Below are positions 37,241 through 47,385 of a stretch of 64,000 nt of DNA, in pieces. A model generated the notes under the pieces. That model worked only from the letters and a program-made list of their open reading frames with translations, was not told where the DNA came from and ran no database searches. Origin of the DNA: Serratia sp. Ag1 (GTDB lineage Bacteria > Pseudomonadota > Gammaproteobacteria > Enterobacterales > Enterobacteriaceae). The stretch covers positions 124,001-188,000 of the forward strand of contig NZ_JQEI01000025.1 in the NCBI RefSeq assembly GCF_000743355.1, read 5' to 3'. Within the stretch, counting starts at the first letter, position 1; each line of letters begins with the position of its first letter. A program made the position numbers and the translations under genes.

Positions 37241-39781
37241 GTGAAGCCAATCCTGGATGGTGCGTTGGTAAAAACATTGGTTACGGTAGGGGTGTTTGCC
37301 ACACCGACCGTTCTGCTTTCTGGACAATCAGCTTTTGCTGCTGAGTTGAACCAAATTAATGGTGTTCTGATCCCTCAGGCTTTTCGTACGGCACTGAGCG
37401 AAGGGGTAAGTATCCCGGTTCTGCTGCATTTTGAGAAAAATGGCACGCCGAAAGACGATCAGCGTATTGGTCATGCTGTGTTATCCCTGGATAATAACCG
37501 TCTGAAGATCCGCCAGGTTATTCTGGAAGATAATGAGGGCGGAGCACAGCTGACAGAAGCTACGTTAAAACAACTCAATAAGCTGGAAAATACTGAATTT
37601 GACGATAAAAACCGTGTGATGCTGACGGACGATGCCTGGTTGGCCTTGAATTTCCGTCAGTTGCACCTGCAACTGGTCGTCAAAGAATCTGCCATGGGCA
37701 CGGTATTTCGTGAACGTTCTAGCGATATAGGTGCGTCAAGCGTCGATACATTAAGCAGCACGCTGAATTATAACCTGGGGATTTACGATAACCGTACTAA
37801 AGCCAGTGAAGGTTTTAGTTCCAGCTATTTATCGCTAAATAGCCTGACCTCGTTGCGTGAACACCATGTGGATGTGAACGGTTCTGTTTATGGCATCGGC
37901 AGCAGTAACCGGAACGGCAACATCTATAAAGCTATGTATGAGCGTGATTTTGCTGGCCGACGTTTTGCCGCAGGCATGTTGGACAGTTGGAATCTGCAAT
38001 CGCTCGGCCCGGTCACAACCATCAACGCAAGTAAAATTTATGGCATGTCTTATGGCAACCGCGCCAGTTCAACCGTGTTGGATAACACCCAATCGTTAAC
38101 CCCGATAGTGGCCTTTTTCCCTGCGGCGGGTGAAGTTCACCTGTCACGTGATGGGCGCTTGTTGAGCGTGCAGAATTTTGCCATGGGTAATCATGAAGTT
38201 GACACCGGTACTCTGCCTTATGGCATTTACGACGTGCAGGTGGAAGTGGTGGTGAATGGTCAGGTGATCAACCGGCGTACTCAGCGGGTTAACAAGCTCT
38301 ATAGCCCATCACATGCCGCCAGCGCCGCTATGTCCTGGCAGTATTGGGGCGGTCTGGTGCGTATGAGCGAGTGGCGTGGGGACAACGATCGTACCCGCGC
38401 AGCAAAAGATTCCTATCTGGCGGGGGCGTCTGCCACGGGTAATGCGCAGATGCTGAACTGGGCACTGTCCGGCTATTGGCTGGACAACAACCCGGTTGGG
38501 GAAGGGCGCATCAGCGTACCGATCGCCGAAGCCTTGCAGGTGAGTACCCAGGGCATGACGGCTGCCGATAATTCATGGAGCCTAATCAATACCGTTAGCG
38601 TCACCTTGCCTGGAGGCTTCAGTACGCTGTGGGCAAATGAAGAAAAGACGACGATCGGCAACAAACTGCGTCAGAACGATGCTCATAACCGGGCAATCGG
38701 TGGCACGTTGAATCTGGGGGCAATCAGCCCGCGACTGGGCACCTTTAGCGTCAGTTACAACGATGACAGGAAGAACCACAGCCATTATTACAATGTCGAT
38801 TACTTCCAGAACCTGTTTACCAGCCATTATGGGACGTTGAGCCTGCGTGTCGGGGTACAGCGTTACAACTACAACAACAGTAGTTCGCAGGGGAATACCG
38901 GTAAGTATATCGCGCTTGATTTCTCGTTGCCGCTGGGCAACTGGTTTAGCGCTGGGGTTTCCAACCAGAATGGTTACACCACCGCCAATATTGCAGCCCG
39001 TAAAGAGATGACTGAAGGGACGATCCGCACGGTCGGTGCCAACGTTTCGCGGGTTATTTCAGGTGATACCAACGGGGATAATGATTTTAACGGCGGTGCT
39101 TATGCGCGCTTTGATACTAAATATTCCACTGGCACGGTTAACGTCAGCAGCTCTGCCAACGGTTCAGTCAACTCCAGTTTGACCGCCAGTGGCAGTTTGG
39201 GCTGGCAGGGGCGTGACATTGCGGCGAGTGGGCGCAGTGAAGGGAACTCCGGGATTATTATCAAAACCGGCCTGGAGAAAGAAGGCATGCTGACTGCGCG
39301 TGTGGATGGGCGCATCGTTAAGCTGACCGGCGATAAAAACTATCTGCCGTTGTCACCTTACGGCCAGTATGTCGTTGAGTTAATGAATAATAAAAACTCG
39401 ATGGAAAGTTTTGATATCGTCACCAAGCGCAAAACGAATTTGACGCTGTACCCGGGCAACGTGGCGGTGATTGAGCCACAAATCAAACAGTTGGTAACGG
39501 TATTTGGCCGCATTAAAGCGGAGGATGGCTCTTTGCTGGCCAACGCTAACATTAAAAACCACATCGGGCTTACCCGCACGGATGATAAAGGGGAGTTTGT
39601 GATGGATGTGGATAAAAAATTCCCGGTGATCGATTTTACTCAGAGCCAAGGTCAAACCTGTGAGGTGGAACTGGATCTGGTTAAGGCGCAAGGCGCCGTC
39701 TGGGTTGGCGACGTGGTTTGCCGTGGGCTGAGAACCTATGCCAGCCATGGGCAAGCAGGAGAAATGCGTAATGAAGGCTAA
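37241..39781 (+). CDS. ecpC: EcpC, outer-membrane usher of the ECP pilus
   Basis: CS1-type usher that exports and assembles EcpA/EcpD, 846 residues (E. coli 841). Signal peptide about 1-33 ending FAA, N-terminal periplasmic domain (about 35-170), 24-stranded barrel ([26 protein letters not shown] onward) and a C-terminal carboxypeptidase-like domain ([25 protein letters not shown]). The start is GTG 37241 with AAGGAG 6 bp upstream. Its end overlaps ecpD by 11 bp. C-terminal Cys pair ([15 protein letters not shown]) as in E. coli. Confidence 0.95.
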   Translation: MKPILDGALVKTLVTVGVFATPTVLLSGQSAFAAELNQINGVLIPQAFRTALSEGVSIPVLLHFEKNGTPKDDQRIGHAVLSLDNNRLKIRQVILEDNEGGAQLTEATLKQLNKLENTEFDDKNRVMLTDDAWLALNFRQLHLQLVVKESAMGTVFRERSSDIGASSVDTLSSTLNYNLGIYDNRTKASEGFSSSYLSLNSLTSLREHHVDVNGSVYGIGSSNRNGNIYKAMYERDFAGRRFAAGMLDSWNLQSLGPVTTINASKIYGMSYGNRASSTVLDNTQSLTPIVAFFPAAGEVHLSRDGRLLSVQNFAMGNHEVDTGTLPYGIYDVQVEVVVNGQVINRRTQRVNKLYSPSHAASAAMSWQYWGGLVRMSEWRGDNDRTRAAKDSYLAGASATGNAQMLNWALSGYWLDNNPVGEGRISVPIAEALQVSTQGMTAADNSWSLINTVSVTLPGGFSTLWANEEKTTIGNKLRQNDAHNRAIGGTLNLGAISPRLGTFSVSYNDDRKNHSHYYNVDYFQNLFTSHYGTLSLRVGVQRYNYNNSSSQGNTGKYIALDFSLPLGNWFSAGVSNQNGYTTANIAARKEMTEGTIRTVGANVSRVISGDTNGDNDFNGGAYARFDTKYSTGTVNVSSSANGSVNSSLTASGSLGWQGRDIAASGRSEGNSGIIIKTGLEKEGMLTARVDGRIVKLTGDKNYLPLSPYGQYVVELMNNKNSMESFDIVTKRKTNLTLYPGNVAVIEPQIKQLVTVFGRIKAEDGSLLANANIKNHIGLTRTDDKGEFVMDVDKKFPVIDFTQSQGQTCEVELDLVKAQGAVWVGDVVCRGLRTYASHGQAGEMRNEG

Positions 39782-41417
39782 AATAGCACGCTTGATGTTG
39801 TTGCTCGGTGGCTTGTTGGCTGCCGTTCCGGCGCTGGCTATCAACCCGACCAATCTGGCGGATGCTGCGGCGATGAAGTTTGTCTTTGTTGAGAACAATG
39901 CGGACGATAACTTCTTTGTTACCCCAGCTGGGGGGCTGGATCCACGTCTGACCGGGGCCAATAAATGGACAGGCCTGAAATATGGTGGATCCGGTACGGT
40001 TTACCAGCAGAGCCTGGGTTACGTCGACAACGGTTATAACACCGGTCTGAATGCCAACTGGCGGTTCGACATGTGGCTGGAAAATGCGCCGGTCAAAAAC
40101 CCGTTCTTGGGGTTGCGCTGTATTAACTGGTATGCCGGCTGTAACATGGATACCAGCCTGATCCTGCCAGAAACCACGGATGAAAAAGGGTTTTATGGCA
40201 CCGTTGTAACGCCAGGCGGGCAAAAATGGATGCATGGCATGATGTCGCCGAATTTTTACCAGTACCTGAAGCAAATGGCTACGGGTAGCTCATTCAATAT
40301 GCAGATCAATAACTGCCAGACTTCTGTTGCCTACAGCGCCAGCAGCGGTGGGCGCTGCCAGAATCAGAGTACAGGAACCTGGTATCGACGTAATGTGTCC
40401 CACACCAAGGCTGCTCACCTGCGGTTTATCAATACCAACGCGGTATCCGAGGTATTTGTTAACAGTGACGGGGTGCCGATCATTGGTGAAGGGAATGCGG
40501 ACTGCAAGACACAAACCGTGGGTAGCCGCAGCGGCATCATGTGCAAAATGGTGAGCTACAATCTGCAGACGGATGGCAGTGTCAGCAACACCTCGATTCA
40601 TGTGTTCCCCTCAATCAACCATGCTGCGCTGGCATCGGTTGCCAACGCGGCCGATCTGCAGTTCAGCCTGAACGGCAATACGTGGAAAAACACGTCGGGT
40701 ACGACGTATTACTATACTTTTGATGAATTGAAGAGCAATAACGCGATTTATGTCTTCTTTTCCAGTAACTTGTTCAAGCAGATGGTGAACCTGGGCATCA
40801 CAGACAGTGGAACCCGTGATCTGATTAACTTCCGTTTTCAGAACACCACCTCGCCGGAATCGGGTTGGTATGAGTTTTCGACCTCGAACCAATTAATCAT
40901 TAAACCGCGTGATTTCAGTATCAGCATTATTTCTGATGATTTCGATAATGCGCCTTATCGCGAAGGTTATGTTGGCAACGGGGAACCGCCGCTGGAATTT
41001 GGCTATATTGTTACCACCAGTGGCAAGAGCAGCGCCGATGTGGTCAAGGTGATGGCCACAGGCCCAACGCAGTCATTGGCGGGGAATCCCTACTGTATTT
41101 TCTCTGCGGATGAAGATGCAGCGACGCGAGTGCCTTTCCCGGCTAAGCTCAGTATTACCACCAGCACAGGTACGGAAAAGTCGTTTGACTCCGGGTGTGA
41201 CGGGCAATGGCATGATATGACGAATGCCTTGTGGAGCAGCACGCCGTGGAACGATATTTCTGGCGCTGTTGGCGTGATGAATAAAACCAGGGTTAAATTT
41301 ACTATCCCGATGAACGATCCCATCTCGAGCAAAACCGTTGATGGTAATGGTTGGTTTGGTGATGTCAGGGCTGCGGGCGAGATCCATGTTGAAGCGACCT
41401 GGCGCAATATCAACTAA
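39771..41417 (+). CDS. ecpD: EcpD, polymerised tip adhesin of the ECP pilus
   Basis: Tip adhesin that can itself polymerise, 548 residues (E. coli 547) from ATG 39771, which lies inside the ecpC 3' end. Signal peptide about 1-22 ([18 protein letters not shown]). Two-domain secreted protein with paired Cys ([18 protein letters not shown]...[13 protein letters not shown]...GIMCK) that suggest disulfides, and a C-terminal pilin-like domain ending [11 protein letters not shown] that resembles the EcpA C-terminal strand. Directly followed by ecpE. Confidence 0.95.
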   Translation: MKAKIARLMLLLGGLLAAVPALAINPTNLADAAAMKFVFVENNADDNFFVTPAGGLDPRLTGANKWTGLKYGGSGTVYQQSLGYVDNGYNTGLNANWRFDMWLENAPVKNPFLGLRCINWYAGCNMDTSLILPETTDEKGFYGTVVTPGGQKWMHGMMSPNFYQYLKQMATGSSFNMQINNCQTSVAYSASSGGRCQNQSTGTWYRRNVSHTKAAHLRFINTNAVSEVFVNSDGVPIIGEGNADCKTQTVGSRSGIMCKMVSYNLQTDGSVSNTSIHVFPSINHAALASVANAADLQFSLNGNTWKNTSGTTYYYTFDELKSNNAIYVFFSSNLFKQMVNLGITDSGTRDLINFRFQNTTSPESGWYEFSTSNQLIIKPRDFSISIISDDFDNAPYREGYVGNGEPPLEFGYIVTTSGKSSADVVKVMATGPTQSLAGNPYCIFSADEDAATRVPFPAKLSITTSTGTEKSFDSGCDGQWHDMTNALWSSTPWNDISGAVGVMNKTRVKFTIPMNDPISSKTVDGNGWFGDVRAAGEIHVEATWRNIN

Positions 41418-41426
41418 GGGGATGAG

Positions 41427-42089
41427 GTGAAAAAACGACTGCTTTGGCTCCTGTGCCTGCCGTTGAGCGCAGGCGCGATCAATGTGGGCCCCATGACCTT
41501 TGCCATGCATCAGGATGAGGCATTTGTGGCTAAACGCGTGTTGAACAATAACAACAGCGCGCGCATTTATCAGGTTTCCATTCGTGCCATTGATAAGCCG
41601 GGGCAGCAGGAAACGCGCAGCCGCCCGGCTGACGGGGAACTGCTGTTTGCCCCCAAACAGCTGATTTTGCAGGCCGGGCAGGGGGAGTATTACAAGTTTT
41701 ATTATCATGGGCCTAAAGATAATAAAGAGCGTTATTATCGCGTGGCTTTTCGCGAAGTGCCCACTAACTATCAGGATGCTGCGCAACGTGGCAAAGCCAG
41801 CGTCAATCTGGAACCGATAGTTGTGATGGATACTATTCTGGTGGTCAGACCGCGTGAAACCCAGTTTGCTTATCAACTCGACAAGCAGCGCGGCACGATT
41901 AAAAATACTGGCAATACCTTCTTCAAATTTCTGTTGAAACCAGGGTGCGACAGTACCGATGAAGAAGGAACGACAGAATATTTACGCCCAGGAGATACTT
42001 TGAGCCATCCTGGCATCAAGCTGAAAGGGCAGAAATTCATCATCTATAACGACACCTTTATTAACGTTGATAAAAGCTGCAACGAATAA
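41427..42089 (+). CDS. ecpE: EcpE, second pilus chaperone
   Basis: Paralogue of EcpB, 220 residues (E. coli 236), needed for ECP assembly. GTG start 41427 with AAGGGGA 7 bp upstream; the nearby ATG 41422 is out of frame and hits a stop. Signal peptide about 1-17 (LLWLLCLPLSAGA). It shares FYYHGPKDNKERYYRVAF and the DTILVVRPRETQFAY...GTIKNTGNTFFKF block with EcpB. Two Cys near the C-terminus (PGCDST, KSCNE). Last gene of ecpABCDE. Confidence 0.93.
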   Translation: MKKRLLWLLCLPLSAGAINVGPMTFAMHQDEAFVAKRVLNNNNSARIYQVSIRAIDKPGQQETRSRPADGELLFAPKQLILQAGQGEYYKFYYHGPKDNKERYYRVAFREVPTNYQDAAQRGKASVNLEPIVVMDTILVVRPRETQFAYQLDKQRGTIKNTGNTFFKFLLKPGCDSTDEEGTTEYLRPGDTLSHPGIKLKGQKFIIYNDTFINVDKSCNE

Positions 42090-42142
42090 TAAGAGGGGGA
42101 GACTTACGCAGACTGCCTGGTATGTGCTCCGGAACCGGCGCT

Positions 42143-42346
42143 TTATGGGCTAACCGGTTTCCCCGCCGGATCGTTAGCGCCATCCGTTTCTTGTGGCTGT
42201 TCGCCCATACTGTTCTCTGCCGCATGTTCTGGTATTTGTTCCGCGCTAGCTTTGTCTGGCGTGTTATCGGTGTTGGGGGCGCTATCGCAGCCCGTCACCA
42301 GCAAACCAATAATCGCGGCCAGCAGTACTTTGTTCCATGATTTCAT
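42143..42346 (-). CDS. Small predicted lipoprotein
   Basis: 67 residues with a lipoprotein signal: basic start MKSWNK, hydrophobic core and lipobox LVTG-C at residue 20. The mature part is low-complexity, acidic and Pro-rich (APNTDNTPDKASAEQIPEH...), so probably disordered. Asp at +2 after Cys favours inner-membrane retention under the Lol rule. AAGGA precedes ATG 42346. I do not recognise the family. Convergent with ecpE, next to the long ERIC. Confidence 0.7.
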   Translation of the reverse strand: MKSWNKVLLAAIIGLLVTGCDSAPNTDNTPDKASAEQIPEHAAENSMGEQPQETDGANDPAGKPVSP

Positions 42347-42404
42347 TGTCTATTATCCTTGTCATAATCTGTGGAGCCGTGAACGAAGCCAAGTGCTTTG
42401 TGTA

Positions 42405-42673
42405 TATACCCGTCATACTTCAAGTTGCTTGGGTGTTGGCTGCGTTACTCGGCCCAGACTGGGCCTCGCCCCTTCGGGGCCGCTGCAAGCAGCGTTCAAA
42501 TCTGCCAAGCAGATTTGTCACTCATCCCAGTCACTTACTTGAGTAAGCTCCTGGGGATGATGAGCCTCAAAGAGGCTCACCCTGCGGGCCAGCGCAGGCG
42601 CTGTTCAAATGGGTCTATGACCCATTTGTCGTTCAGTTGCCGCCTACAAGCAACTCGAATTATTTTGGGTATA
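42405..42673. repeat. Long ERIC element (269 bp) with internal insertion
   Basis: Starts TATACCCGTCATACTTCAAG and ends CGAATTATTTTGGGTATA. It contains the canonical ERIC core (CCAGTCACTTACTTGAGTAAG CTCCTGGGG) but has about 140 extra bases with several small stems (GGCCCAGACTGGGCC, CCCCTTCGGGG, CAAATCTGCC AAGCAGATTTG, CAAATGGGTC TATGACCCATTTG). Lies between the lipoprotein gene and hda. Confidence 0.85.
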
Positions 42674-42799
42674 GCAGGGATGCGGCATAATCGCCATCTC
42701 TGCTCACTATTGCGGCATAAAAACCGGCTAGTTCAACAGTTCTGGCTTTCTGTGATAGACTGATGCGGTTTTCCTGCCAGTTTTGGTTGAGGTGCTTTT

Positions 42800-43501
42800 C
42801 TGAATACGCCGGCACAGCTTTCACTGCCACTCTATCTTCCCGATGATGAAACTTTTGCCAGTTTTTATCCGGGGGAGAACCCATCCCTATTAGCTGCGAT
42901 CCAGTCTGCAATCCGTCAGGAACATGGTAGTTACATCTATTTCTGGTCTCGTGAGGGAGGAGGGCGTAGCCATTTATTGCATGCGGCCTGTGCCGAACTT
43001 TCTCAGCGGGATGAGGCCGTCGGCTATGTGCCATTAGACAAACGGGCCTATTTCGTGCCGGAAGTGTTGGATGGCATGGAGCAGTTGGCTTTGGTGTGCA
43101 TCGATAACATTGAATGTATTGCCGGTGATGAAGAGTGGGAAATGGCGATTTTCAATCTCTATAACCGCATTCAGGAAACCGGGCGGACACGTTTGTTTAT
43201 TACCGGCGATCGTCCGCCGCGCCAGTTGAATCTGCATTTACCGGATCTGGCCTCGCGTCTGGACTGGGGGCAAATCTACAAGCTGCAGCCGCTTTCTGAT
43301 GAAGAGAAACTGATGGCGTTACAATTGCGCGCCAAGCTGCGGGGGTTTGAACTGCCGGAAGACGTGGGCCGTTTCCTGCTTAAGCGTTTGGATCGTGAAA
43401 TGCGCACGTTGTTTATGACGCTGGATCAGCTCGATCACGCGTCGATCACCGCGCAACGCAAGCTGACCATTCCGTTCGTGAAGGATATTCTGGGGCTGTA
43501 A
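42800..43501 (+). CDS. hda: Hda, regulatory inactivator of DnaA (CTG start)
   Basis: AAA+ protein that, bound to the sliding clamp, stimulates DnaA-ATP hydrolysis after initiation. 233 residues. No ATG, GTG or TTG gives the conserved N-terminus; the frame opens with CTG 42800 reading (M)[18 protein letters not shown], with GAGGTG 6 bp upstream. QLSLPL is the clamp-binding motif. AAA+ features: P-loop [12 protein letters not shown], Walker B VCIDNIE, sensor 1 TGDRPPRQL, arginine-finger region [11 protein letters not shown] and sensor 2 LDREMRTL. E. coli hda is also reported to start at CUG. It ends in a hairpin covering its stop. Confidence 0.95.
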   Translation: MNTPAQLSLPLYLPDDETFASFYPGENPSLLAAIQSAIRQEHGSYIYFWSREGGGRSHLLHAACAELSQRDEAVGYVPLDKRAYFVPEVLDGMEQLALVCIDNIECIAGDEEWEMAIFNLYNRIQETGRTRLFITGDRPPRQLNLHLPDLASRLDWGQIYKLQPLSDEEKLMALQLRAKLRGFELPEDVGRFLLKRLDREMRTLFMTLDQLDHASITAQRKLTIPFVKDILGL

Positions 43502-43508
43502 GCCCCAG
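43490..43508. terminator. Hairpin spanning the hda stop codon
   Basis: Perfect 8-bp stem CTGGGGCT / AGCCCCAG with loop GTA, so the stop codon lies within it. It is between convergent hda and yfgD and has no T-run. Confidence 0.5.
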
Positions 43509-43513
43509 CGAAA

Positions 43514-43867
43514 TCAGAGAATTTCGAGCACCTGTTCCGGTGGGCGGCCAATACGCGCCTGATGGCCTTTCACCACGATTGGCCGTTCGATCAGTTTCGG
43601 GTTCGCCACCATTGCTTGCAACAGCTGTTCTTCGCTCAGGCTGGCATCCGCAAGATTCAGCGCTTTGTACAGATCCTCTTTTTGCCGCATCAGCTCACGC
43701 GCGGAGCCAAATCCCAATTCTTTCAGCAGCGTTTTCAATTCATCTACTGACGGTGGTGTTTCCAGATACAGTACCACGTCAGGAGTAACGCCATGCTGTT
43801 CCAGCAGCGCCAGCGTTTCACGGCTTTTTGAGCAGCGTGGATTGTGGTAGATAGTGACGTTTTTCAT
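43514..43867 (-). CDS. yfgD: ArsC-family reductase (YfgD)
   Basis: 117-residue thioredoxin-fold protein of the glutaredoxin-coupled arsenate reductase family. N-terminal catalytic Cys in YHNPRCSKSRETL (about residue 12), then the ArsC helix block and ERPIVVKGHQARIGRPPE with the conserved Arg residues (about 91-106). ATG 43867 has AAGGA 9 bp upstream; the ATG at 43876 would sit on that SD. E. coli yfgD lies between hda and bepA, as here. Whether it reduces arsenate in vivo is not shown by sequence. Confidence 0.92.
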   Translation of the reverse strand: MKNVTIYHNPRCSKSRETLALLEQHGVTPDVVLYLETPPSVDELKTLLKELGFGSARELMRQKEDLYKALNLADASLSEEQLLQAMVANPKLIERPIVVKGHQARIGRPPEQVLEIL

Positions 43868-43888
43868 TTCAATCATTCCTTGGTCAAA

Positions 43889-45358
43889 TTAGCTGCGTTG
43901 GAACTTGCTGAAGCTCTTCTGTAACTGGCGCAATTGGTCGATACGCGCATCGTAACGCGCTTGTTTCAGGCTCCCCAACTTTTGCAGGGAACTGGCATTG
44001 CTGAGTAAATCGATCGCCTGATCTAAACGGCCTGCCAGCGCCAGGCTTTCTGCACGGGCTGAAAGTTCTTCATCGCGTAACCCTTGAGCGGCACTGGCTT
44101 GCGCCAACAGGTCCCAACCGTTTGGATCGCCTGGGTAGGTAAAGGTATAGCGGTTAAGAATTCTTGAGGCTTGTGCTGCCTGATTCCCTTCAACGTAGGC
44201 ATTGGCCAGATTGAGCAGCAGAACGGGATTCTTGCTTTGCTCGGCATTAACCGCCTGTAAGCGGGCAATAGCCTGCGGGGCTTTTTGCTGACCCAGATCG
44301 ATATCGGTGATCAGATCCAGCAGCCAGACGTTTTTCGGATCCTGCGTCAGCAATGGCTGAATAATATTGCGTGCTTCATCATACTTTTTTGCTTCGTAGT
44401 ACAGGAGCGCCCGGCCATATTTGGCCGCCATCTGTTCCCGCACATTGCCTTTGCTGTAGTTATTGATTATTTCTTCGGTCAGGCCATAACCTTCTGAACT
44501 GTACATACCGAGGGTACGCACTCTGGCCAGCAGGTAGTCCTGACTGGATTGCACCAGCAGGCGTGGCATCTGGTTGGCGCGGTTGCGTGCGTCGGAAAGG
44601 CGGCTGTCAGGCAGTGGGTGCGTCAGCAGCATTTCTGGCGGTTTGGAGGCGTAGCGTGACTGATCGGCCAGCTTTTGCAGAAAATCCGGCATGGCTTCTG
44701 GATCGAAACCAGCCCGCTGTAATACCTGAATACCAATGCGATCGGCTTCCTGCTCATTCGCTTGGGTGAAACTGATGATCCCTTGCTGTGCGCCAGCCAG
44801 CGTACCGCTCAGCGCCGCCATCCCCATACTCGGGTTAGCCATGGCCAGCAGGATGGAACCCAGCGCTCCAACCCAGGTTAACGGTGCATTGCGCTGTTGA
44901 TCTTCCATGGCGCGTGCCAGATGGCGTTGAGTCACGTGCGAGATTTCGTGCGCTAACACCGAAGCCAGTTGGCTCTCGTTGTCGGTTTCACGGAACAGCG
45001 CCGAGTGCAGCACCACATTGCCGCCAAAGAAAGCGAAGGCGTTTATTTCGTCGTTACGCACCAGAAAGAAGTGGAAGGGTGTTTTTACCGAATGGGCACT
45101 CGCCACCAATCGGTTACCCAACTGATTGATATATTGGGTTAATAAGGGATCGTTAATTAAAGGGGCACTGGCGCGCAACTGCCGCACATAAAAATCACCC
45201 ATGATCAATTCCTGGCCGATACTCAAGGTTCCACCAGCGCTAGTGCCGATGTCTGGCAGTTGATCCTGTGTGTCTGCATTTACCGGTGCTGGCGCAGAGG
45301 CGCAGAGCGTGCCGAGCAACAGTACTGCTAAGGCTGTTTTAGTCAACCGGGTGGTCAT
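43889..45358 (-). CDS. bepA: BepA (YfgC), periplasmic M48 metalloprotease/chaperone
   Basis: Promotes LptD maturation and degrades stalled outer-membrane proteins. 489 residues (E. coli 487). Signal peptide about 1-28, M48 catalytic domain with the zinc motif [12 protein letters not shown] (about residue 137) and distal Glu in [10 protein letters not shown] (about residue 202), then four or so TPR units (about 305-480). Codirectional with yfgD (21 bp gap). Confidence 0.96.
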   Translation of the reverse strand: MTTRLTKTALAVLLLGTLCASAPAPVNADTQDQLPDIGTSAGGTLSIGQELIMGDFYVRQLRASAPLINDPLLTQYINQLGNRLVASAHSVKTPFHFFLVRNDEINAFAFFGGNVVLHSALFRETDNESQLASVLAHEISHVTQRHLARAMEDQQRNAPLTWVGALGSILLAMANPSMGMAALSGTLAGAQQGIISFTQANEQEADRIGIQVLQRAGFDPEAMPDFLQKLADQSRYASKPPEMLLTHPLPDSRLSDARNRANQMPRLLVQSSQDYLLARVRTLGMYSSEGYGLTEEIINNYSKGNVREQMAAKYGRALLYYEAKKYDEARNIIQPLLTQDPKNVWLLDLITDIDLGQQKAPQAIARLQAVNAEQSKNPVLLLNLANAYVEGNQAAQASRILNRYTFTYPGDPNGWDLLAQASAAQGLRDEELSARAESLALAGRLDQAIDLLSNASSLQKLGSLKQARYDARIDQLRQLQKSFSKFQRS

Positions 45359-45393
45359 AGTCAGGCGTTTCCCTTAAATCAAAGTCATCAACT

Positions 45394-45519
45394 GTACCCT
45401 AAATAATTCGAGTAGCAGGAAGGCGGCAAGCGCGTGAATCCCCGGGAGCATAGACAACTATGTGACTGGGGTGAGCGCGCGTAGTCAACACACCTGCAAC
45501 TTGAAGTATGATGGGTATT
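45394..45519. repeat. ERIC element (126 bp) upstream of bepA
   Basis: Runs from GTACCCTAAATAATTCGAG to CAACTTGAAGTATGATGGGTAT with the core CCCCGGGAGCATAGAC...GTGACTGGGGTGAGCGCG. Lies 36 bp upstream of the bepA start, so it may sit in the bepA promoter or leader. Confidence 0.9.
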
Positions 45520-45660
45520 AAGACGCCAGCATCACGTAAGAGTTCTTCTTGCATGCCAGACTCTCCAGTACAATCAGCACGAAAGTGCATTGGATCACAG
45601 AAATTTATTTTCTTGCGAACCGGGCTGGAGCCTTTTCATGATAGCCAGCCACTGCTCGCA

Positions 45661-45774
45661 ATGAAACATTTACCCGGCGATAATCGGGCCGAAATTGTGT
45701 TAAAACAAGTCATCATCACCTGCCTGCTGGATCGCACAGGGAAAGGCGGAAGCCTATTCTCATTGACGGAATAA
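45661..45774 (+). CDS. Doubtful 37-codon ORF coupled to perM
   Basis: Reads MKHLPGDNRAEIVLKQVIITC and on to SLFSLTE; its TAA (45772-45774) overlaps the perM Shine-Dalgarno AAGGAG. No good SD of its own. It is open upstream to 45508, starting within the ERIC end. It could be a coupled small protein, a leader, or chance. Confidence 0.25.
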   Translation: MKHLPGDNRAEIVLKQVIITCLLDRTGKGGSLFSLTE

Positions 45775-45787
45775 GGAGCAATCTCTG

Positions 45788-46864
45788 ATGTTGGAGATGT
45801 TGTTACAGTGGTACCGCCGCCGTTTTACCGACCCGCAAGCTATCGCGCTGCTGGTGATCCTGGTTGCCGGATTCTGCATTCTCTACTTTCTGAGTGGTAT
45901 TTTAGCCCCCCTGCTGGTGGCGATTGTCTTGGCTTATTTACTTGAGTGGCCGACGGCACGCCTGCAGCGTTGGGGCTGGTCGCGAACCTGGGCAGCAAGC
46001 ATGGTGCTGATCGTGTTTGCTGGCATCACGTTGCTGCTGGTTTTTGTTGTTGCCCCCACCGCCTGGAAACAGGGGATCAACCTGATGAGCGACTTACCGG
46101 GCATGCTCAACCAGTTCTATAACTATGCCACCACCTTGCCCACGCGTTACCCGGCGTTGGTGGATGTAGGCATTATCGACATGATGGCAGAAAACCTGCG
46201 CAGTAGGCTGTCTGGCATGGGGGAGTCGGTGGTCAAGTTTTCACTGGCTTCGCTGGTTGGCTTGCTGACGCTGGCGATCTATCTGATTCTGGTGCCATTG
46301 ATGGTGTTTTTCCTGCTCAAGGATAAAGAGCAGATGCTCAATGCGGTGCGTCGTGTGCTGCCGCGCGATCGTGGGCTGGCTGGGCAGGTGTGGAAAGAGA
46401 TGAACCAGCAGATCACCAATTATATCCGTGGCAAAGTCTTGGAGATGGTGATCGTGGGTGTGGCAACCTATCTGGTGTTTTTCATTCTGGATATGCGTTA
46501 CTCGTTGCTGTTGGCGGTGCTGGTCGGTTTTTCCGTCCTGATTCCCTACATTGGCGCAGTGCTGGTGACGATCCCGGTGGTGGTGGTGGCGATGTTCCAG
46601 TGGGGGCTGGGTGCTGATTTCTGGACGTTGATTATCGCTTATCTGGTGGTCCAGGGGCTGGATGGTAACCTGCTGGTGCCGATTCTGTTCTCTGAAGCGG
46701 TCAACCTGCATCCGCTGGTAATCATCCTGTCAGTGGTTATTTTTGGCGGGCTGTGGGGGTTCTGGGGCGTATTCTTCGCCATTCCGCTGGCGACGTTAGT
46801 GAAAGCGGTGATTCATGCCTGGCCGGACGACATGCTGCTGGATACAGGGGAACAGACGAAGTAG
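45788..46864 (+). CDS. perM: PerM, AI-2E-family inner-membrane transporter
   Basis: Polytopic membrane protein of 358 residues (E. coli PerM 353) of the AI-2 exporter-like superfamily; substrate not established. Eight or so helices: a first pair (about 17-55) with the conserved LAPLLVAIVLAYLLEWPTARLQ, a middle cytosolic/amphipathic part, and the PYIGAVLVTIPVVVVAMFQWG and LFSEAVNLHPLVIILSVVIFGGLWGFWGVFFAIPLATLVKA blocks. AAGGAG lies 9 bp before ATG 45788. Confidence 0.93.
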   Translation: MLEMLLQWYRRRFTDPQAIALLVILVAGFCILYFLSGILAPLLVAIVLAYLLEWPTARLQRWGWSRTWAASMVLIVFAGITLLLVFVVAPTAWKQGINLMSDLPGMLNQFYNYATTLPTRYPALVDVGIIDMMAENLRSRLSGMGESVVKFSLASLVGLLTLAIYLILVPLMVFFLLKDKEQMLNAVRRVLPRDRGLAGQVWKEMNQQITNYIRGKVLEMVIVGVATYLVFFILDMRYSLLLAVLVGFSVLIPYIGAVLVTIPVVVVAMFQWGLGADFWTLIIAYLVVQGLDGNLLVPILFSEAVNLHPLVIILSVVIFGGLWGFWGVFFAIPLATLVKAVIHAWPDDMLLDTGEQTK

Positions 46865-46873
46865 GGGCAAAAC

Positions 46874-46898
46874 AAAGCGCAGCGGGGTGCTGCGCTTT
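46874..46898. terminator. Bidirectional terminator between perM and bcp
   Basis: Ten-base stem AAAGCGCAGC / GCTGCGCTTT with a five-base loop between convergent genes; A and T ends give short T-tracts on both strands. Confidence 0.82.
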
Positions 46899-46918
46899 GA
46901 GATCAATACCTTTAGAGA

Positions 46919-47383
46919 TTACTGCTTCAGGTAATTCAGTACGATGTCGTGATGATTGGTGGTCTTGAAATCATCAAACACTTTCTCAACCTTACCGTTA
47001 GCATCGATCAGGAAGCTGATACGGTGGATGCCGTCATAGGTTTTCCCCATGAAGGTTTTTTCACCCCAGACGCCAAACTGCTGGGCGACCTGATGATCCT
47101 CATCAGATAACAACGTGAAGTTGAGCAATTCTTTCTCGGCAAAACGTGACAGTTTCTCCGGTTTATCGGTGCTGATGCCTAGCACTTCGACACCAGCTTT
47201 TTTCAATTCGTCCATATTATCCCGCAGGCCGCAAGCTTGAACGGTACAGCCTGGCGTCATGGCTTTAGGATAAAAGTAAACAAGAACTCGCTGTCCCTGG
47301 AAGTCGGCCAAATGAATTTCCTCGCCGTCCTGGTCGAGTAAACTGAATTTTGGCGCTGTATCACCGGCTTTCAATGGGCTCAT
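46919..47383 (-). CDS. bcp: Bcp, thioredoxin-dependent thiol peroxidase
   Basis: PrxQ-type peroxiredoxin reducing H2O2 and organic peroxides, 154 residues. Peroxidatic Cys in PKAMTPGCTVQACGLRD (about residue 46), with the resolving Cys five residues later, as in E. coli Bcp. ATG 47383 follows GGAGAG; the upstream gcvR stop is 3 bp before. Ends at a terminator shared with perM. Confidence 0.95.
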   Translation of the reverse strand: MSPLKAGDTAPKFSLLDQDGEEIHLADFQGQRVLVYFYPKAMTPGCTVQACGLRDNMDELKKAGVEVLGISTDKPEKLSRFAEKELLNFTLLSDEDHQVAQQFGVWGEKTFMGKTYDGIHRISFLIDANGKVEKVFDDFKTTNHHDIVLNYLKQ

Positions 47384-47385
47384 CA

